Shown: positions 12,075-22,988, counted from the first letter of the stretch. The stretch is DNA of 64,000 bases from Adiantum capillus-veneris (GCA_014529385.2 CM043944.1:78819884-78883883); one strand, 5' to 3'. Numbers and translations: made by a program. Notes: generated from the letters alone by a model not told the origin.

Positions 12075-12350
12075 CACTACAAGAGGTTGTGTGCTCTTGT
12101 GACGCTGTTAGCGACGGAAATACACTGGGTTTTTATAACCCCCGGCGTCGCTAAAACCGTCGCTACGAGCGTCGCCACGAGAGCGTCGCTATATGCGTCG
12201 CTATATGCGTCGCTATAAGCGTCGCTATATAGAGACGCTCATAGCGACGGTTATAGCGACGTTTACACAGAAGACTATAGCGACGCTCATAGCGACGCTA
12301 CAGAGCCATAAATAGCGACGGTTATAGCGACGCCCGAGAGTTTTTTTTTT
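12075..12350. mobile_element. CACTA (En/Spm) element end with subterminal repeat array
   Basis: Position 12075 begins CACTACAAGAGG, the classic CACTA terminal sequence. The next 270 bases hold at least a dozen copies of a decamer, GCGTCGCTAT or its complement ATAGCGACGC, plus variants TAGCGACGG. The first half of the array carries mainly one orientation and the second half the other, with the switch at about 12228. Subterminal arrays of this kind bind the CACTA transposase in characterised elements. The partner accessory gene lies inward on the minus strand, so this is the 3' end of that element. The opposite end was not found. Confidence 0.85.
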
Positions 12351-12351
12351 T

Positions 12352-12380
12352 GGTGGCAGGGCATTCAATGCCCTGCCACC
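12352..12380. repeat. Perfect 14-bp inverted repeat (hairpin)
   Basis: GGTGGCAGGGCATT and its exact complement are separated by one base and lie just inside the CACTA subterminal array, after an 11-T run. Possible roles are 3' end formation or a remnant foldback; neither can be shown from sequence. Confidence 0.85.
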
Positions 12381-12698
12381 CATCAACCATATTGTACTTG
12401 ATTCACTTTTTAAAAAAAGTGCAAGGGTAGATAATAGACCCAAAATAGTCACCCACAAGACGCATTGTTTGCAAAATTGACAATTGTACACATCATAGGC
12501 AAAATGAATTGATTGGCAAATGTAATAATGACAATTGTACAACATCATAGGCATAAAGAATTGATTGGCAAAAGGAACTGCGGTGACAAATGTAATAATA
12601 TACATGGTTCAAAAAGACGTATAAAATCCGTCTCATGATACATAAGCTATGAGAAACCCTAAACTAATGCTATCTAGCTACGGCTAAACTGACGTCGT

Positions 12699-14008
12699 CT
12701 AGTCAGACGTCTCATCACGTCCAAGCGGCGTATCTGTCGGATTCTGCAAAAAAAGACAATAAGACAGCTTTCAGTAAGTATAAACATATAACGACATTTA
12801 TAAAACAATACAAAAAATAGAAAAGAGTAAACCCTAATACTAACCATGCCGCTGCGAGAACTGAGAATGTCCATCAGGGCGTTTAAGCCCTTCCTGCCTG
12901 CGTACTCGCGCTCGTACGGTGTGGGTTCACGTCCTGTCATCGACCACTGTCAAAACATACAAAGATTTCATTATGTTAGAATTAAAAAACTCATAAACCC
13001 TAAACTATCGAACATAAAGAGCAATGCGAAAACACTTACAAAATCGGCCTCAAATGATGCCCATCCACCGCTCCCCAAGTGGTGCGAGCTCCCTGCCTCT
13101 ACTCGCGCTCTGGCTGCATCCTTTTGTTGCTTCCACTTGTCGGGATTCTCGCGCGCTGCTTTCTTCGCATTCTTCCAATCTTCTTTGGCCAGCCAATCTG
13201 GCCTGTTCCACCCATTCTTGATTGCTTTTTGCACTTCGGAACGCTTGTATTTGCAGTATTCGTGCATTCAAATCTTCATCAGGTCTTCATTGAAGCAATG
13301 ATCCCGTGTTGGAACGGGAAACTCATCATGAAGTATGCTGATGACTCTGTTTTTTAAATCACTTGGTACTTCACTCCATTTGTTTAGTATGTAGTGTCTA
13401 AACAGCTGAGAGCAAAGACCACGCATGCGCGAGATCACCTTCTTGCCTTCATCATCCATGATGATGCAGCCGCTGAAGTCGACGGAGTAAGACAAGCCCT
13501 CTGGCCGGTGACGCGTGAACCTGGGTGTCCCGGCAGGGGTCTCTAGCGGCGTGTCGATGGGGGTACGGACGTCAGGTGTCTCCACCGGTGTCTGGGCCCC
13601 GAAGCGAGGAGTGTCGAGTGGGGTGGCTCCTGGCGGAGTAGGTAGAGGTGTGTAGCTTCTAGGAACAGTCAGCCGTGCAAAACCTGGCGTAGATGGCGAT
13701 GTTGTGGCTGGTGTGGGGGCGGGCAAAGAAGGGGAGGGTAAAGAGCCTCGTCGAACACGAGGCGGTGTGGAGGCATCGGTGGCGGAATCCCCACAACAAC
13801 CGCCACCGCCACCACTAGAGCGCCGGTGTCTAGACGAGTGTGAAGCTCGTCTCGTCGACGCCGAAGCTTCGGAGCGCGCCGAATGCTCCGAAAGAGAGGG
13901 AGATGCGGATGGAGTAGGAACGCGCGATGATGCGCCAGAGCGATGACGCTCCACGTACCACTGTCTCTGCTGCGGTGACAAAGAAGAAAGAAACTCCTCA
14001 TCATCCAT
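12699..14008 (-). pseudogene. CACTA accessory protein, Transposase_24 (Ptta/En/Spm) type, three exons
   Basis: Spliced model on the minus strand: exon 1 14008-13040, exon 2 12946-12845, exon 3 12743-12699, with GT-AG introns (gtaagt...gacag; gttagt...tgcag). The start ATG at 14008 follows an acceptor-like aatgcag. Residues 1-200 are Ser/Pro/Thr-rich with many TP repeats. Then comes a conserved region: KWSEVPSDLKNRVISIL, KRSEVQKAIKNG, DWKNAKKAARENPDKWKQQK, and across the exon 1-2 junction GGWASFEADF then WSMTGREPTPYE. This order is that of the plant transposase family Ptta/En/Spm. A single in-frame TGA at 13268-13270 interrupts an otherwise open frame of about 371 codons. It lies inside the CACTA end at 12075, which supports the assignment. 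It may act in DNA binding, but this is inferred from the family. Confidence 0.8.
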
Positions 14009-14280
14009 ACCTGCATTAAACACACGAATATTTAAACTTAATATTGAATGAATAGAGTAGACAATGACGCAAAGACCATTAAATACAATGACATAATGAC
14101 GCATATAAATACAATGACGCAATGAATTGAGTGATAGAAGAGGCAAGTCGAAAACTCAGAATTTTCAATCAAAAGATGTGAGCGCGAGTAGAAAAGAGCG
14201 TTATACACCATGGAAGGTACTTAGAGAGCCAGAGCTTTTACAACACGGAGCAAAATTGTTCAAATACACTATTTGTGGCT

Positions 14281-14605
14281 TTAAGAGATCTCTCTCTCAT
14301 CCTCGCATAACTCAGCATAACTTCCTATATCTATATAGAGCTCTCCGTTTAAACACATATCCTCTGTTTCATTTTGTAGCTCCTCTGCATGCACCCCATA
14401 TAGAGTAGTAGCATCTTGATGCTCGTCTGGCACCACCGCAGCGGCTTCTGATTGAGCATCTTCTCTGATCTCCTCCATTGATGCCGTTGTGATTGGCACA
14501 TGGTAGCCTTCATACGTCCTTGCACTACGAGGGGCTACCTCTATGACGTACCACTAGTTTGATGTAGACTTTGTAGGATGAAATATTACCTGCCAGAGCC
14601 ACATA
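14281..14605 (-). pseudogene. CACTA DUF4216-like C-terminal fragment
   Basis: Reading leftwards on the minus strand: QVIFHPTKSTSN, a stop, then WYVIEVAPRSARTYEGYHVP, followed by an acidic tail ending at 14281. The pattern QVFY...W.VVI...PR is that of the DUF4216 region at the end of plant CACTA transposase-associated proteins. The frame is lost to the right of about 14605, so most of the transposase gene is missing, and with it the other end of the element. The acidic tail contains EEIREDAQSEAAAVVPDEHQ. Confidence 0.5.
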
Positions 14606-15420
14606 ACTTACATGAGAGCTTTCAAGCACATAACTTGTAGAGAGAATGATGGTCTGCATACTGGACTGAAACAGATTAAAGAAGGAACTTTAAAGGACAA
14701 AAGGGCATAGTCTGAAATAGAATTTTTGCATGAGAAGGTTGACTAGGAGTCAGGAACTCATGCAACATTAGTTGGACTCTTATAAATAGGTGGTATCATT
14801 GAGGGAAAAGACTTCAATAAAAATTTCTCAATGGAAGGAGGAGTTGTTTCAGGTACTACAATCACAATTAACTGAAATGTCTATTGTCAATGCTACCTTG
14901 GAAAGTAGCAATAGGGTGTTGTTAAGAAGGGTTGTAGCTTGCAAGAAAGTTGAAGAAAAGATAGAGACATGTCTGATGAAGAGCTAGATGTAGATGGTTG
15001 GTATGTTAGCTCAGGGGATATAGACAAAATGAAAAAAGAAGTGACGGAATATATGAAAGGGGTGTGGAAATAGATCAAGATCAAAATGTATGATGTTGTG
15101 AGTAAAACTTATCAAGCTTTTGCAGAGGAGGAGACAAAGGAGGAAATTTTGATCTTGCAGAGACAGTATGTTGAGTTAAAGGAGAAGTATGCACAGTTGC
15201 AGCAGTAGGTACATATGGATGTGCAAATGGATACTGCAATAGGTGATACAGTTCACACTACAGTTGAAGTTGAAGTTCAAGATACAATTCAAGATACCAA
15301 TGTAATCAAGCAAGACTTCATTTTGGTTTTTAAGTTTTTGTCAAGGATTTTGTGGGTGCTTACAATGTTTTGCAAACATTGCCCACCGAATGTGCCAAGT
15401 GTTACTTCCCTGATACATTA
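14606..15420 (+). pseudogene. Decayed coiled-coil ORF, unrecognised
   Basis: Segments at 14790-14987 (VLQSQLTEMSIVNATLESSN) and about 14985-15210 (EEETKEEILILQRQYVELK) read as coiled coil, broken by stops. A third segment at 15215-15421 contains KHCPPNVPSVTSLIH. The style resembles the coiled-coil ORF at 2.2-2.5 kb, but I see no direct sequence match. It is probably a retroelement gag or accessory relic. No function is assigned. Confidence 0.3.
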
Positions 15421-16465
15421 GTATCAGACTATCTACTTTTGTTTGTAACTAAGGATGGGACCTTTGAACCTTAAGGGTGTTTTCACACCAATGGTTGATG
15501 CTTTAAGTGGATTAGTTTTAGGGGAGTAGTTGTGTTTTTGACACTATCTAGCAGTTGGGGGCAATTAGTCATTTCTTTATGCAGTCGTACTGTGCTTGGA
15601 ACTCTTTTGTAAGTGCTTATGTGTTGATGATTATGCAATAATACAGTACCTTCTTTTCTCTATTCATGGTGTTCTTCAATATTCTTGTATGCAGTAGTGT
15701 AGTGTTATATGCAGTTTTACTGTGTACCTGTACTAAATTATTGTTAAGGGTGCTTAGCCCATAACATCACCCACCTCTGCTAGGTTTGAGACTATCCTCG
15801 GAGACTAAGTTGTTTGATATTATGGTGTAGTTAAGGTGGTATGTGGGACATTGTTTATGGTATGGTTTCTCTTATTGATTTATTGGAATTGCTTCAAATA
15901 CATGTTAGAGCTCCTATGCTTGAAAAAGGTAGGACTCTCCATTTTGCAAGATGTTTTGGAATTTCTGGTTATAGAAACATGTGTACTAGAGCGCGTACGC
16001 CTTGTGAGGTAGGACTCTCCGTGCTAGTTGATATGTGGAATTGGACCACCACATTTATTACAACATTATTATGAAATGATGGAATGGTGGCATGGTATAG
16101 TTTGGACAAATTCAACGTTGACTATTTTGGCATGACACATACGAGGGTATTTTCACGATATGGGACGCAAAAATACGTTGTATTTGTTCACTCTGAGCAT
16201 AAGTGTGCATGCCCATGCATCTTATCACAATGCACTTTTATAATTAGTGATTTGTTGTTATTATTAATTATTTTTCCAATCAATTTTATAGATTCATGTC
16301 CCCTTTTTGACAACATGATGATGACTATTGATTTGGACTCACAATTCATGCACTTCGCAACTGAGGGCAGTTGTTAGCTGCTTTTGCAACCTTGGAATAT
16401 GTTATGGATAAGGAGATGATGATCCTAATGTATTGTATAGGCTATGGGTACTAATAATCTGGCAC
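15421..16465. other. Intergenic, no recognisable gene
   Basis: Short ORFs only (for example 15841-16074 and 16084-16377), without motifs or coding character. Nothing here could be assigned. Confidence 0.6.
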
Positions 16466-16466
16466 T

Positions 16467-16654
16467 GTTAGATTGCAAATCTAGATCTAAGGGCTCACAA
16501 AGAGTGCACAACATGGAAACTCTAAATGGATTGTATATAAGTGAGGGCTCCCTCTCACCTGCACATTATGTAATGCAATGATCACAAATACGCATAGGGG
16601 GAGATGAGCACCTCCTATGCGGGGGAGATTCAACCCCATGCTGTGTTTTTCCTC

Positions 16655-16660
<6 letters not shown>
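16467..16660 (+). mobile_element. Possible LTR fragment with TATA box
   Basis: The sequence opens TGTTAGATTGCAAATCTAG, a common plant LTR start, and has a TATA box (tgtatataag) about 60 bases in, near 16531. It runs into a (CT)n tract at 16651-16699. No internal region or partner LTR in the plus orientation was seen, so this could be a solo LTR or a chance resemblance. Confidence 0.3.

Positions 16661-16699
<39 letters not shown>
16651..16699. repeat. (CT)n microsatellite
   Basis: Nearly pure CT run with one CCC interruption. Confidence 0.95.
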
Positions 16700-16702
<3 letters not shown>

Positions 16703-16887
16703 CAACATCCTCACTCTAGCGGGTGTGCAGACGTGTGTGCAAGACGATATTCTCGATAGACTCGACACCCTTTGGCTTGCGCAACAGCTACTCCAAATAG
16801 TCCAACCGAGTGGACTTTGGTGAAGCTTTTGCAATGGTTTGAGAGAGACCTTTTGTGGCTGGAGTTTTTGAGTTTTTGATGGTTTTT

Positions 16888-17122
16888 CTTGTAGTGTTTG
16901 CACGTAGGCAAGGGCTTGTAGGTTGAGGCATTTGGGGTTTAAATTGGGCTTGGGGGGAGGATTTTTATTGATATTTTGGGTGGTGGTGTGTGATTTGAAG
17001 CATTGATCAACTCGACTCACCTTGTAGTGTCTACAGGCAAGTGCTTGTAGGTTGAGGTGTTTGGGGTTTGAATTGGGCTTGGGGGCAGGATTTTCATTGA
17101 TATTTTGGGTGGTGGTGTGTGA
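16888..17122. repeat. Tandem duplication, two copies of about 133/102 bp
   Basis: Sequence from cttgtagtgtttgcacg (16888) recurs from 17021 with about 90% identity through gatattttgggtggtggtgtgtga. The second copy ends earlier. The copies lie directly left of the truncated gypsy fragment. Confidence 0.85.
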
Positions 17123-17169
17123 GGCAAGGAATTTGAGTAAATTCCTTGTGTTGTGTTAAGGTATTAGGG

Positions 17170-18960
17170 TGTGTGAGCGTGTACACGATGTCTTTTGCTG
17201 TATCAACGCGTTGACGATAAGCCTCATGGTAAGTCTTGTGGAAACACATCTTTGTATTCAATTAAAAGTTCTTTTAATTTATAGAAACATTTTCTTGTTC
17301 TAGTGAGAGAATAGAGAGAAGAATGTGGCATTGAGAAAGCACCATTAATTAAAATATTATCAACATCTGACAAAAAATGACACAACCAGTAAAACAAAAA
17401 GAGTTCTTCTATTGTATCTTCAAAAGAGAGCTTCAACTTGGCTATACAAATAAGTGGCGAAGAAGGTACATCCTTTTTTCCCATCAGCATTAGTACACAC
17501 CATCGGATTTAAACATTAAACTATTAGGCTCATAGCTACGCTTTAGTGAGGACCCGACGGGCCATCTACTACCGACTTAGTACCACATTTGTCCAATCCA
17601 TAATTCATAAACTTGAAATTCCCAAGGACGTATGATACCCTTGAATATCCAATGGTACACCCTTTACTTGTGTATCCCACACCTCAATATCCAGGCCGTT
17701 AATCATGGCTACCTTGTAGCAGTGGAAACTAGGGTCTTGGGCAAATTGAGCCGTTTCCCTAACTTATAGTGAAAAAATTTTGTGAGGCACCATCGTCTAC
17801 CAAGATTCTCACTTTGTGATAAACCCATGCATATGCACCAGCTCGTGTGGACCAAAGGTTGGTTGCCACATGGAAACCGTAAGACAACACTCATGTACCT
17901 CTTAGGTATGTGTTACTTGCACATTGGAAAAGTGAGAAGAGGGCTAGGGAAGCAATTGCACCATGTGCACCACTTTCTACCTATCTTGGATAGCATATTT
18001 TCCTTTGGGACAATCCTTTTTTCCGTGTCCACTTTCTAAGAAGTTAAAACATAATTTATCTTTCTTTGTTTTCTTAAACTCTTCAATAGACACATGGCCC
18101 CTCGGCCTTTTTGGATGCATCATATGCAGCCACAATAAATTTTCTCTTATTATGACCATGAGATGCACGTGCATTTGCATTTGAAGTGTCATGCATGTGT
18201 GTGCTATGCAATGCTTTTGCATATGGATCATAATGGATATGAGCCTGGATTATAGCTTCTTCAAGCATCTTGGGATCCTGGGTTCTAGTGTGCTTCTTAA
18301 GCTATGGTGTTAACCCATGGATGAACCCACACACCTATTGAAAGGCGTCTAAACCTTCAAGCTTGAGGATCATATCACGATAGAGTGAATAAACTCAAGC
18401 ACTGTCTCATGATGATGCATAGGGCACTTGTCTCATGCAGTTCATTTTTTTTCGGTTTTATCAGTGGGAAAAAATTATTTTCTAAACACATCCTCAAAGT
18501 TCGCCCATGTATGTGGTATGATTCCCTTCTCCTTGAGCGACATCCACTATTTATACGCTTTACCCTCTAGTGTTAGATTTTTTTGTAGTCTCTTGATTGC
18601 ATCTGGAGTTTTTCTAAGATCGTGAATACCATTCCATTTTCTCAGGAATATATTCACTGTATCTTTATTGTGCTCCTTTTCCTCCCTCAAAAGTTTGGTG
18701 GCTTACCGTTTTTCAATAAATCATCCACCTTTTTTTGAGAGAGAAGGGGCAACACATCCAAATTGGAGCCTTGCTCTGATAGACAAAGGGTGTTTATTCT
18801 AGGCATAAGAGTTGAAGAAACCCAAAACTTCTCATTAACAGTACCCTTGGCCGATTGTTGCATGAATTGCACAATAAGATCATATATTTTACTCACATTC
18901 CCATAATTCAACTGTGCAAAATTAGACGTTGTGTGAGCACCCTTCTTGAGAGCAGTCAAA
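17170..18960 (-). pseudogene. Ty3/gypsy fragment: gag, zinc knuckle, protease, start of RT
   Basis: Read on the minus strand. The gag-like part (18959-18270, starting MTALKKGAHTTSNFAQ) is broken. A degenerate knuckle, CFNFLESGHGKKDCP, lies near 18025-18065; the second Cys is replaced. The protease active site VDDGASQNF lies near 17775-17805. The pre-RT linker LKELLIEYKDVFPQDLP, at 17224-17275, is the hallmark that precedes gypsy RT. The fragment then has stops and ends at about 17170-17220, before any RT motif. It is therefore a 5' fragment cut off at the RT start. It is a different family from the 5.3-10.9 kb element: the linker and knuckle differ. Confidence 0.8.
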
Positions 18961-19860
18961 TGTGGGGCAACAGAAGGCAGAATGGTGTAGGGTGTTCAAA
19001 ATCGTAACTATGATGCATGTCTATGTCTGAATCCATGGTGCAATTGTGTTGTGTGAGCAATAGAAAAAGAAATACATTGTACCAAGAATCACTTGGCAAA
19101 TTGCACAAGTAAAAGGAAAAGAGCAACTGCTACACTAGATGGCATAGAGCGCGTTAAATAGTCAAAATAATCCATCGACGCTTTCGATGTCGATTACTAA
19201 TTATGAAAACCTTCAAATAACAAGCTTTAACAAATAATTGGGAGAATCTGTCCACTAGTGCAAAATAGCTTTGATGCGAAGAAATCGTGTTATGATAGGT
19301 GTTCCCAATCTTTCAAAAATGATCTAAAAACGTTCCAAAGTAAATTTTTCAAAAAAATTGCAGCACTTTCCAAAAACTTTTTAGAATCTGTAGGTCGCGA
19401 AGTAAAATTTACCGCCTTGAGAGAGACACAGACAATCGGAAAAACTCTGGGGGGGAACTTACAAGACCTGATTCGATGGGTATAGGGGGTGTGCATGCAC
19501 CCTTAAATGAGTTAAAGGGTCAATTATTTGACCCTTGCAAGTCATTTGGGCACCCACCATGTGAAGAAGAAGCTCCAAAAAACCTTGGTGACAAGTTGCA
19601 TAAGACGACACCGAGAGAAAGAGAGAGAGCATATATGCCCAACTTTGCATGTTGTAGAAGCATGACATGTTTCCCTCAGTTGTAGAAGCCCATAGAGAGC
19701 ACTTGGTGGTGTTTTGGTGCAGATCACCTTCCTCCCCCTCCACGGCAAACGGTTGTTCTCACACGGTTGCACTGGGAGCATCCCTCTCCTCTCATGCTTT
19801 CAATTTCCTCCTCTCCATGGTTGCATGTGCATGCAAAAGGCCATGCCGCCCTCTCCACAG
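18961..19860 (-). other. Presumed 5' leader of the minus-strand gypsy fragment
   Basis: No conserved ORF on either strand. It lies between the gag fragment and a primer-binding-site-like sequence at 19861-19872. The ORF at 19258-19485 on the plus strand has no recognisable domain. Confidence 0.35.
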
Positions 19861-19872
19861 TTTTGATACCAA
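19861..19872 (-). promoter_or_regulatory. Possible primer-binding site (tRNA-Met type)
   Basis: On the minus strand the sequence reads TTGGTATCAAAA, matching the first nine bases of the primer-binding sites at 5288 and 59212. It lies upstream of the minus-strand gag fragment, as expected. No clear LTR end in CA precedes it. Confidence 0.4.
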
Positions 19873-20213
19873 TTTAAGGCATAGGGCAGTGAAGCCTGAC
19901 TCTCCACCCAACCATAAGCCATTGTATAAATAAGCCCTGAGCTAGCTTCACACTGACCCTGGCCCCACAACAAACAAAACAGCAAAAAGTATAAGGAAAA
20001 AAACTTTAAGGTATATAGATATATAGCTTTGTGATCTATTAAATAGTATCTCTCTTTGTTGACATTGCCTCCTCAAGGGAGGTTAGCTCCTCTTCATATA
20101 TTTGAATATCAATACCATATGATGATCACATTCTGCTGCATACATATACATTTACAGTTTGTGCTCACCTATGTGGAATCGAAAACCTCAACCTTTTGGA
20201 TGTGTTGTTGCAG

Positions 20214-20560
20214 AGGTCATAAAGCATGAGAGGCTGGTGGATGATCACTTCTTCATCATCTGCAAAGGGCAAGAGAGGTTTTTGGAAATTGTGAGGAACA
20301 AGCCATATCTGGCTATCCAAGTAGAGTGGAGGTAGAGTGACTTGAAGACAAGCATTTGTCAGATCAAGAGGATGTTGAGACACTCGCGATGGAAGTGGAA
20401 AATTACATGAAAGATGCCATCCGCTTGTCAAAAGATTAAATGGGAAGGATCAGAAGGAAACCTCGGATGACCTAAAAGAAAAAACCTTTTCCCAACCCCT
20501 TTCTCCTTCTGGGTGTAGCCACAATTTCCTACAGCGGGCTATGGCAATTTGTTCCTGGGG
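20214..20560 (+). pseudogene. LON-domain protein (ATP-dependent protease La N-terminal domain type), exon pseudogene
   Basis: Directly after a good acceptor (tgttgttgcag) the frame reads EVIKHERLVDDHFFIICKGQ and then ERFLEIVRNKPYLAIQVEW, matching the Lon substrate-binding (PUA-like) domain. A frameshift leads to LEDKHLSDQEDVETLAMEVE and NYMKDAIRLSK, a second to RLNGK, and a third to KNLFPNPF. This order follows plant plastid-type LON-domain proteins that lack the ATPase and protease parts (from knowledge of the family). Three shifts and a stop make it non-functional. The intact acceptor suggests a genomic segmental copy rather than a processed transcript. No upstream exons were found. Confidence 0.6.
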
Positions 20561-21360
20561 CTCATCTTTTACATTTGTATTGTGCCTTCACTGGCTCCTT
20601 TCTCTCCTACTACGCCTTTGGATGGGATGCCAATTTTCACTTCCTTGTTCCCATACTCAATAGGCTACATTCGTATGCTTGTTTTCCATTGATACTACAG
20701 ATCCATCACTTTCATTGGTGCTTTCGGCTTTCTCATTTGTTGGTATGCAATTTGTACAAATCATTGCACATACGAACACAATCACATCTGTGGGCACAAC
20801 CACAAAATTGAAGAAGCTCATGCTATAAATGCTAATGAAGCACTTTTGTGGAGTCTTAAGTTACAGATTGAAGGGAATTTTGTCAACCAATTTGCCATCG
20901 TATCGACTGTCTTTTTCTATGATCAGTTTTTTGTGGTTACATGATCATGTGCATGTTCACACTGTGAGGTTGTATGTATTTAGTTTAGATGGGTATCTAT
21001 TTCTTACATCTACGCATAAAATCATGCTGACATTAGATTATCAACAATTGAAGGAAATGTGGAGATGCAAGATGTTAAATTCTGGACTTGGGTGTACGTT
21101 TGACAATACTTGTTGTTTTGATCAAACTGTATTTGTTAAATTACCACAGGCAGTGCCTCCGTCTGCATTTAGACGGCCTTGTTAGATACCTCAAGTGATG
21201 CACCTCCAAAAATGTGCATGTACTTCTTAAACGTTCAGAAGACCTGGGATTTTCAATTGCAATTTGGAGAAACATCCAAAACTATTTTCAACGAAAAGAA
21301 GGCATCATTTTGCTAAATCATGATATGGTTTTCTTAGAAATTGACAAGTACATACATAGA
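20561..21360. other. No recognisable gene
   Basis: Short frames only (20575-20811, 20829-21185). Nothing matches a family I know. Confidence 0.5.
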
Positions 21361-21388
21361 GTGTGTTGGAATGAGTATGCACTCCCCG

Positions 21389-21410
21389 CCCCCCCCCCCC
21401 CCCCCCCCCT

Positions 21411-21457
<47 letters not shown>
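21389..21457. repeat. Poly-C run (about 21) followed by (CT)n
   Basis: C-run at 21389-21409, then CT dinucleotides at about 21417-21457. Confidence 0.95.
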
Positions 21458-21460
<3 letters not shown>

Positions 21461-21576
21461 TCACACACTCTCTCTCACACTCTCATAACAGGTCTTGAGT
21501 TCAATTGTCCTCGTCGGATAGATTTTTAAAGGTCTCTTGGGGCTTTTCTACGACGTTAAAATTCTCTTCTTCTTCT

Positions 21577-21578
<2 letters not shown>

Positions 21579-21617
<39 letters not shown>
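21579..21617. repeat. (CT)n microsatellite
   Basis: CT run that ends immediately left of the MITE at 21620. Confidence 0.95.
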
Positions 21618-21619
<2 letters not shown>

Positions 21620-21620
<1 letters not shown>

Positions 21621-21792
21621 ACTAAGTAACACCGATATTTAATGCAGGGGACAGTAATGGGATCGTCAGCGGGGAAGTTTACACGCGAAGATCGAAAAGA
21701 TCATAGCCGCAGATGTCCGCAGATCTCGGCCCCCAATCCTGACCATCGATCCCATTACTCTCCCCCGCATTAAACATAGGTGTTACTTAGTG
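21620..21792. mobile_element. MITE, 173 bp, with about 46-bp terminal inverted repeats
   Basis: The left end CACTAAGTAACACC... continues through taatgcaggggacagtaatg and gatcg. The right end is its complement: cgatcccattactctccccc, then attaaacataggtgttacttagtg. Arms of roughly 46 bp match at about 85%. The core is GC-rich and itself partly palindromic (agatcgaaaagatc). Flanking triplets are caa and cca, so a 3-bp target duplication is only approximate. No ORF, so a non-autonomous element. The CACTA-like start suggests but does not prove that superfamily. Confidence 0.8.
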
Positions 21793-22374
21793 CCAAGACT
21801 CTCCCTCTCTCTCTATCTCACACACACGTCCACACACATGCATGCGCACATGCACACACTCATACGGGAGAGGAAACCGAGATGATTAGTATTGATTACG
21901 TGATGAGCTGCATTTGTTGTACATTACACTCGTGCTTTTGAAAGGTAATTGTCTATGAAAACACAGCAAAGATTGAAAAATCTTACTCGTCCTTAAGAAA
22001 ATTTATACATTTGTTTTATGAGTTTCTATTATCTAGAACACGGCAAACATATAATTAGCGAGGAGAAGGCTACAATGCGACAGGGGCAAAAGCTGGGGAG
22101 CTAGCTGTATCAGGGATGTAAGCTGTTTGCAATTCTTCTTGTGAGCTTTGTATGAGTTTACGAGAGAGCCTCCTTTGGGCTTCACAGAGTGCAGTTAAGC
22201 CAACACCTGCATCCATTATCAAAACAACAACACCAACATATTTTTAAAGTTGGTTTATATTCTCTCTCTTACCCCCAAAATGTAAAGAGCATGTGACATG
22301 TTTGATTTGGTCCCTAGGTTGATAATATCCTCTCTCCCTCTCTCACACATATATATATGTGTGTGTGTGTGTTT

Positions 22375-22393
22375 GGGGGGGGGGGGGGGGGGG
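22375..22393. repeat. Poly-G run, 19 bases
   Basis: Follows a (GT)n stretch; homopolymer length may be unreliable in assembly. Confidence 0.9.
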
Positions 22394-22470
22394 TATGGTA
22401 GTCCTCTTTAGGATCACAAGAAGTTTTTCGACAAGATTCTCACAATAATTCCCACATTATGACTTAACCC

Positions 22471-22550
22471 AACAACATGAGCTTCTGTTCGGGAGGCACC
22501 GCATACCTAGCTAGGTATGCAGTGCCTCCCGAGCAGAAGCTCATGATGTT
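22471..22550. repeat. Near-perfect palindrome, 40-bp arms without spacer
   Basis: The left arm ends gaggcaccgcatacctag. The right arm begins ctaggtatgcagtgcctc and continues to catgatgtt. There are about three mismatches and no loop bases. The centre is CCTAGCTAGG. The right arm starts the unit that is duplicated at 22729. Confidence 0.9.
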
Positions 22551-22636
22551 ATGCATTGTATGAAAAACACTAGTCTCCCTTTTCCTACATGAGAAAATTT
22601 CTAAATCTTCTTGTGGCAAGACATTACAACTTAATA

Positions 22637-22692
<56 letters not shown>

Positions 22693-22854
22693 CCGGGCCG
22701 GCGGTCCCGTGCCCCCAATCGTACCTAGCTAGGTATGCGGTGCCTCCCGAGCAGAAGCTCATGATGTTATGCATTGTGTGAAAAACACTAGTCTCCCTTT
22801 TCCTACATGAGAAAATTTCTAAATCTTCTTGTGGCAAGAAGATTACAACTTAAT

Positions 22855-22857
<3 letters not shown>
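22511..22857. repeat. Direct duplication of about 128 bp around a (CT)n tract
   Basis: Copies at 22511-22638 and 22729-22857 are about 96% identical (ctaggtatgc...acaacttaatag). Both are followed by (CT)n. A GC-rich 38-base spacer (caccgggccggcggtcccgt and onward) precedes the second copy. Confidence 0.92.
22640..22690. repeat. (CT)n microsatellite
   Basis: Pure CT run after the first duplicate copy. Confidence 0.95.

Positions 22858-22945
<88 letters not shown>
22856..22945. repeat. Compound microsatellite (CT)n(AT)n(AC)n
   Basis: CT at 22857-22898, AT at about 22899-22930, AC at about 22931-22945. Confidence 0.95.
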
Positions 22946-22986
22946 TATTATGGTCGTAGATTGACTATATCATCTCCCTCTTCTTT

Positions 22987-22988
<2 letters not shown>

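Noticed and set aside
16886-17031. tcttgtagtg at 16887 as the right end of the CACTA element
   Set aside because: The word is part of a tandem duplication, the subterminal GCGTCGCTAT repeats are absent there, and flanking triplets do not match.
18764-18790. Primer-binding site on the minus strand (tatcagagcaaggctcc)
   Set aside because: It lies inside the gag-like frame. The site at 19861-19872 is better placed, so this one is probably chance.
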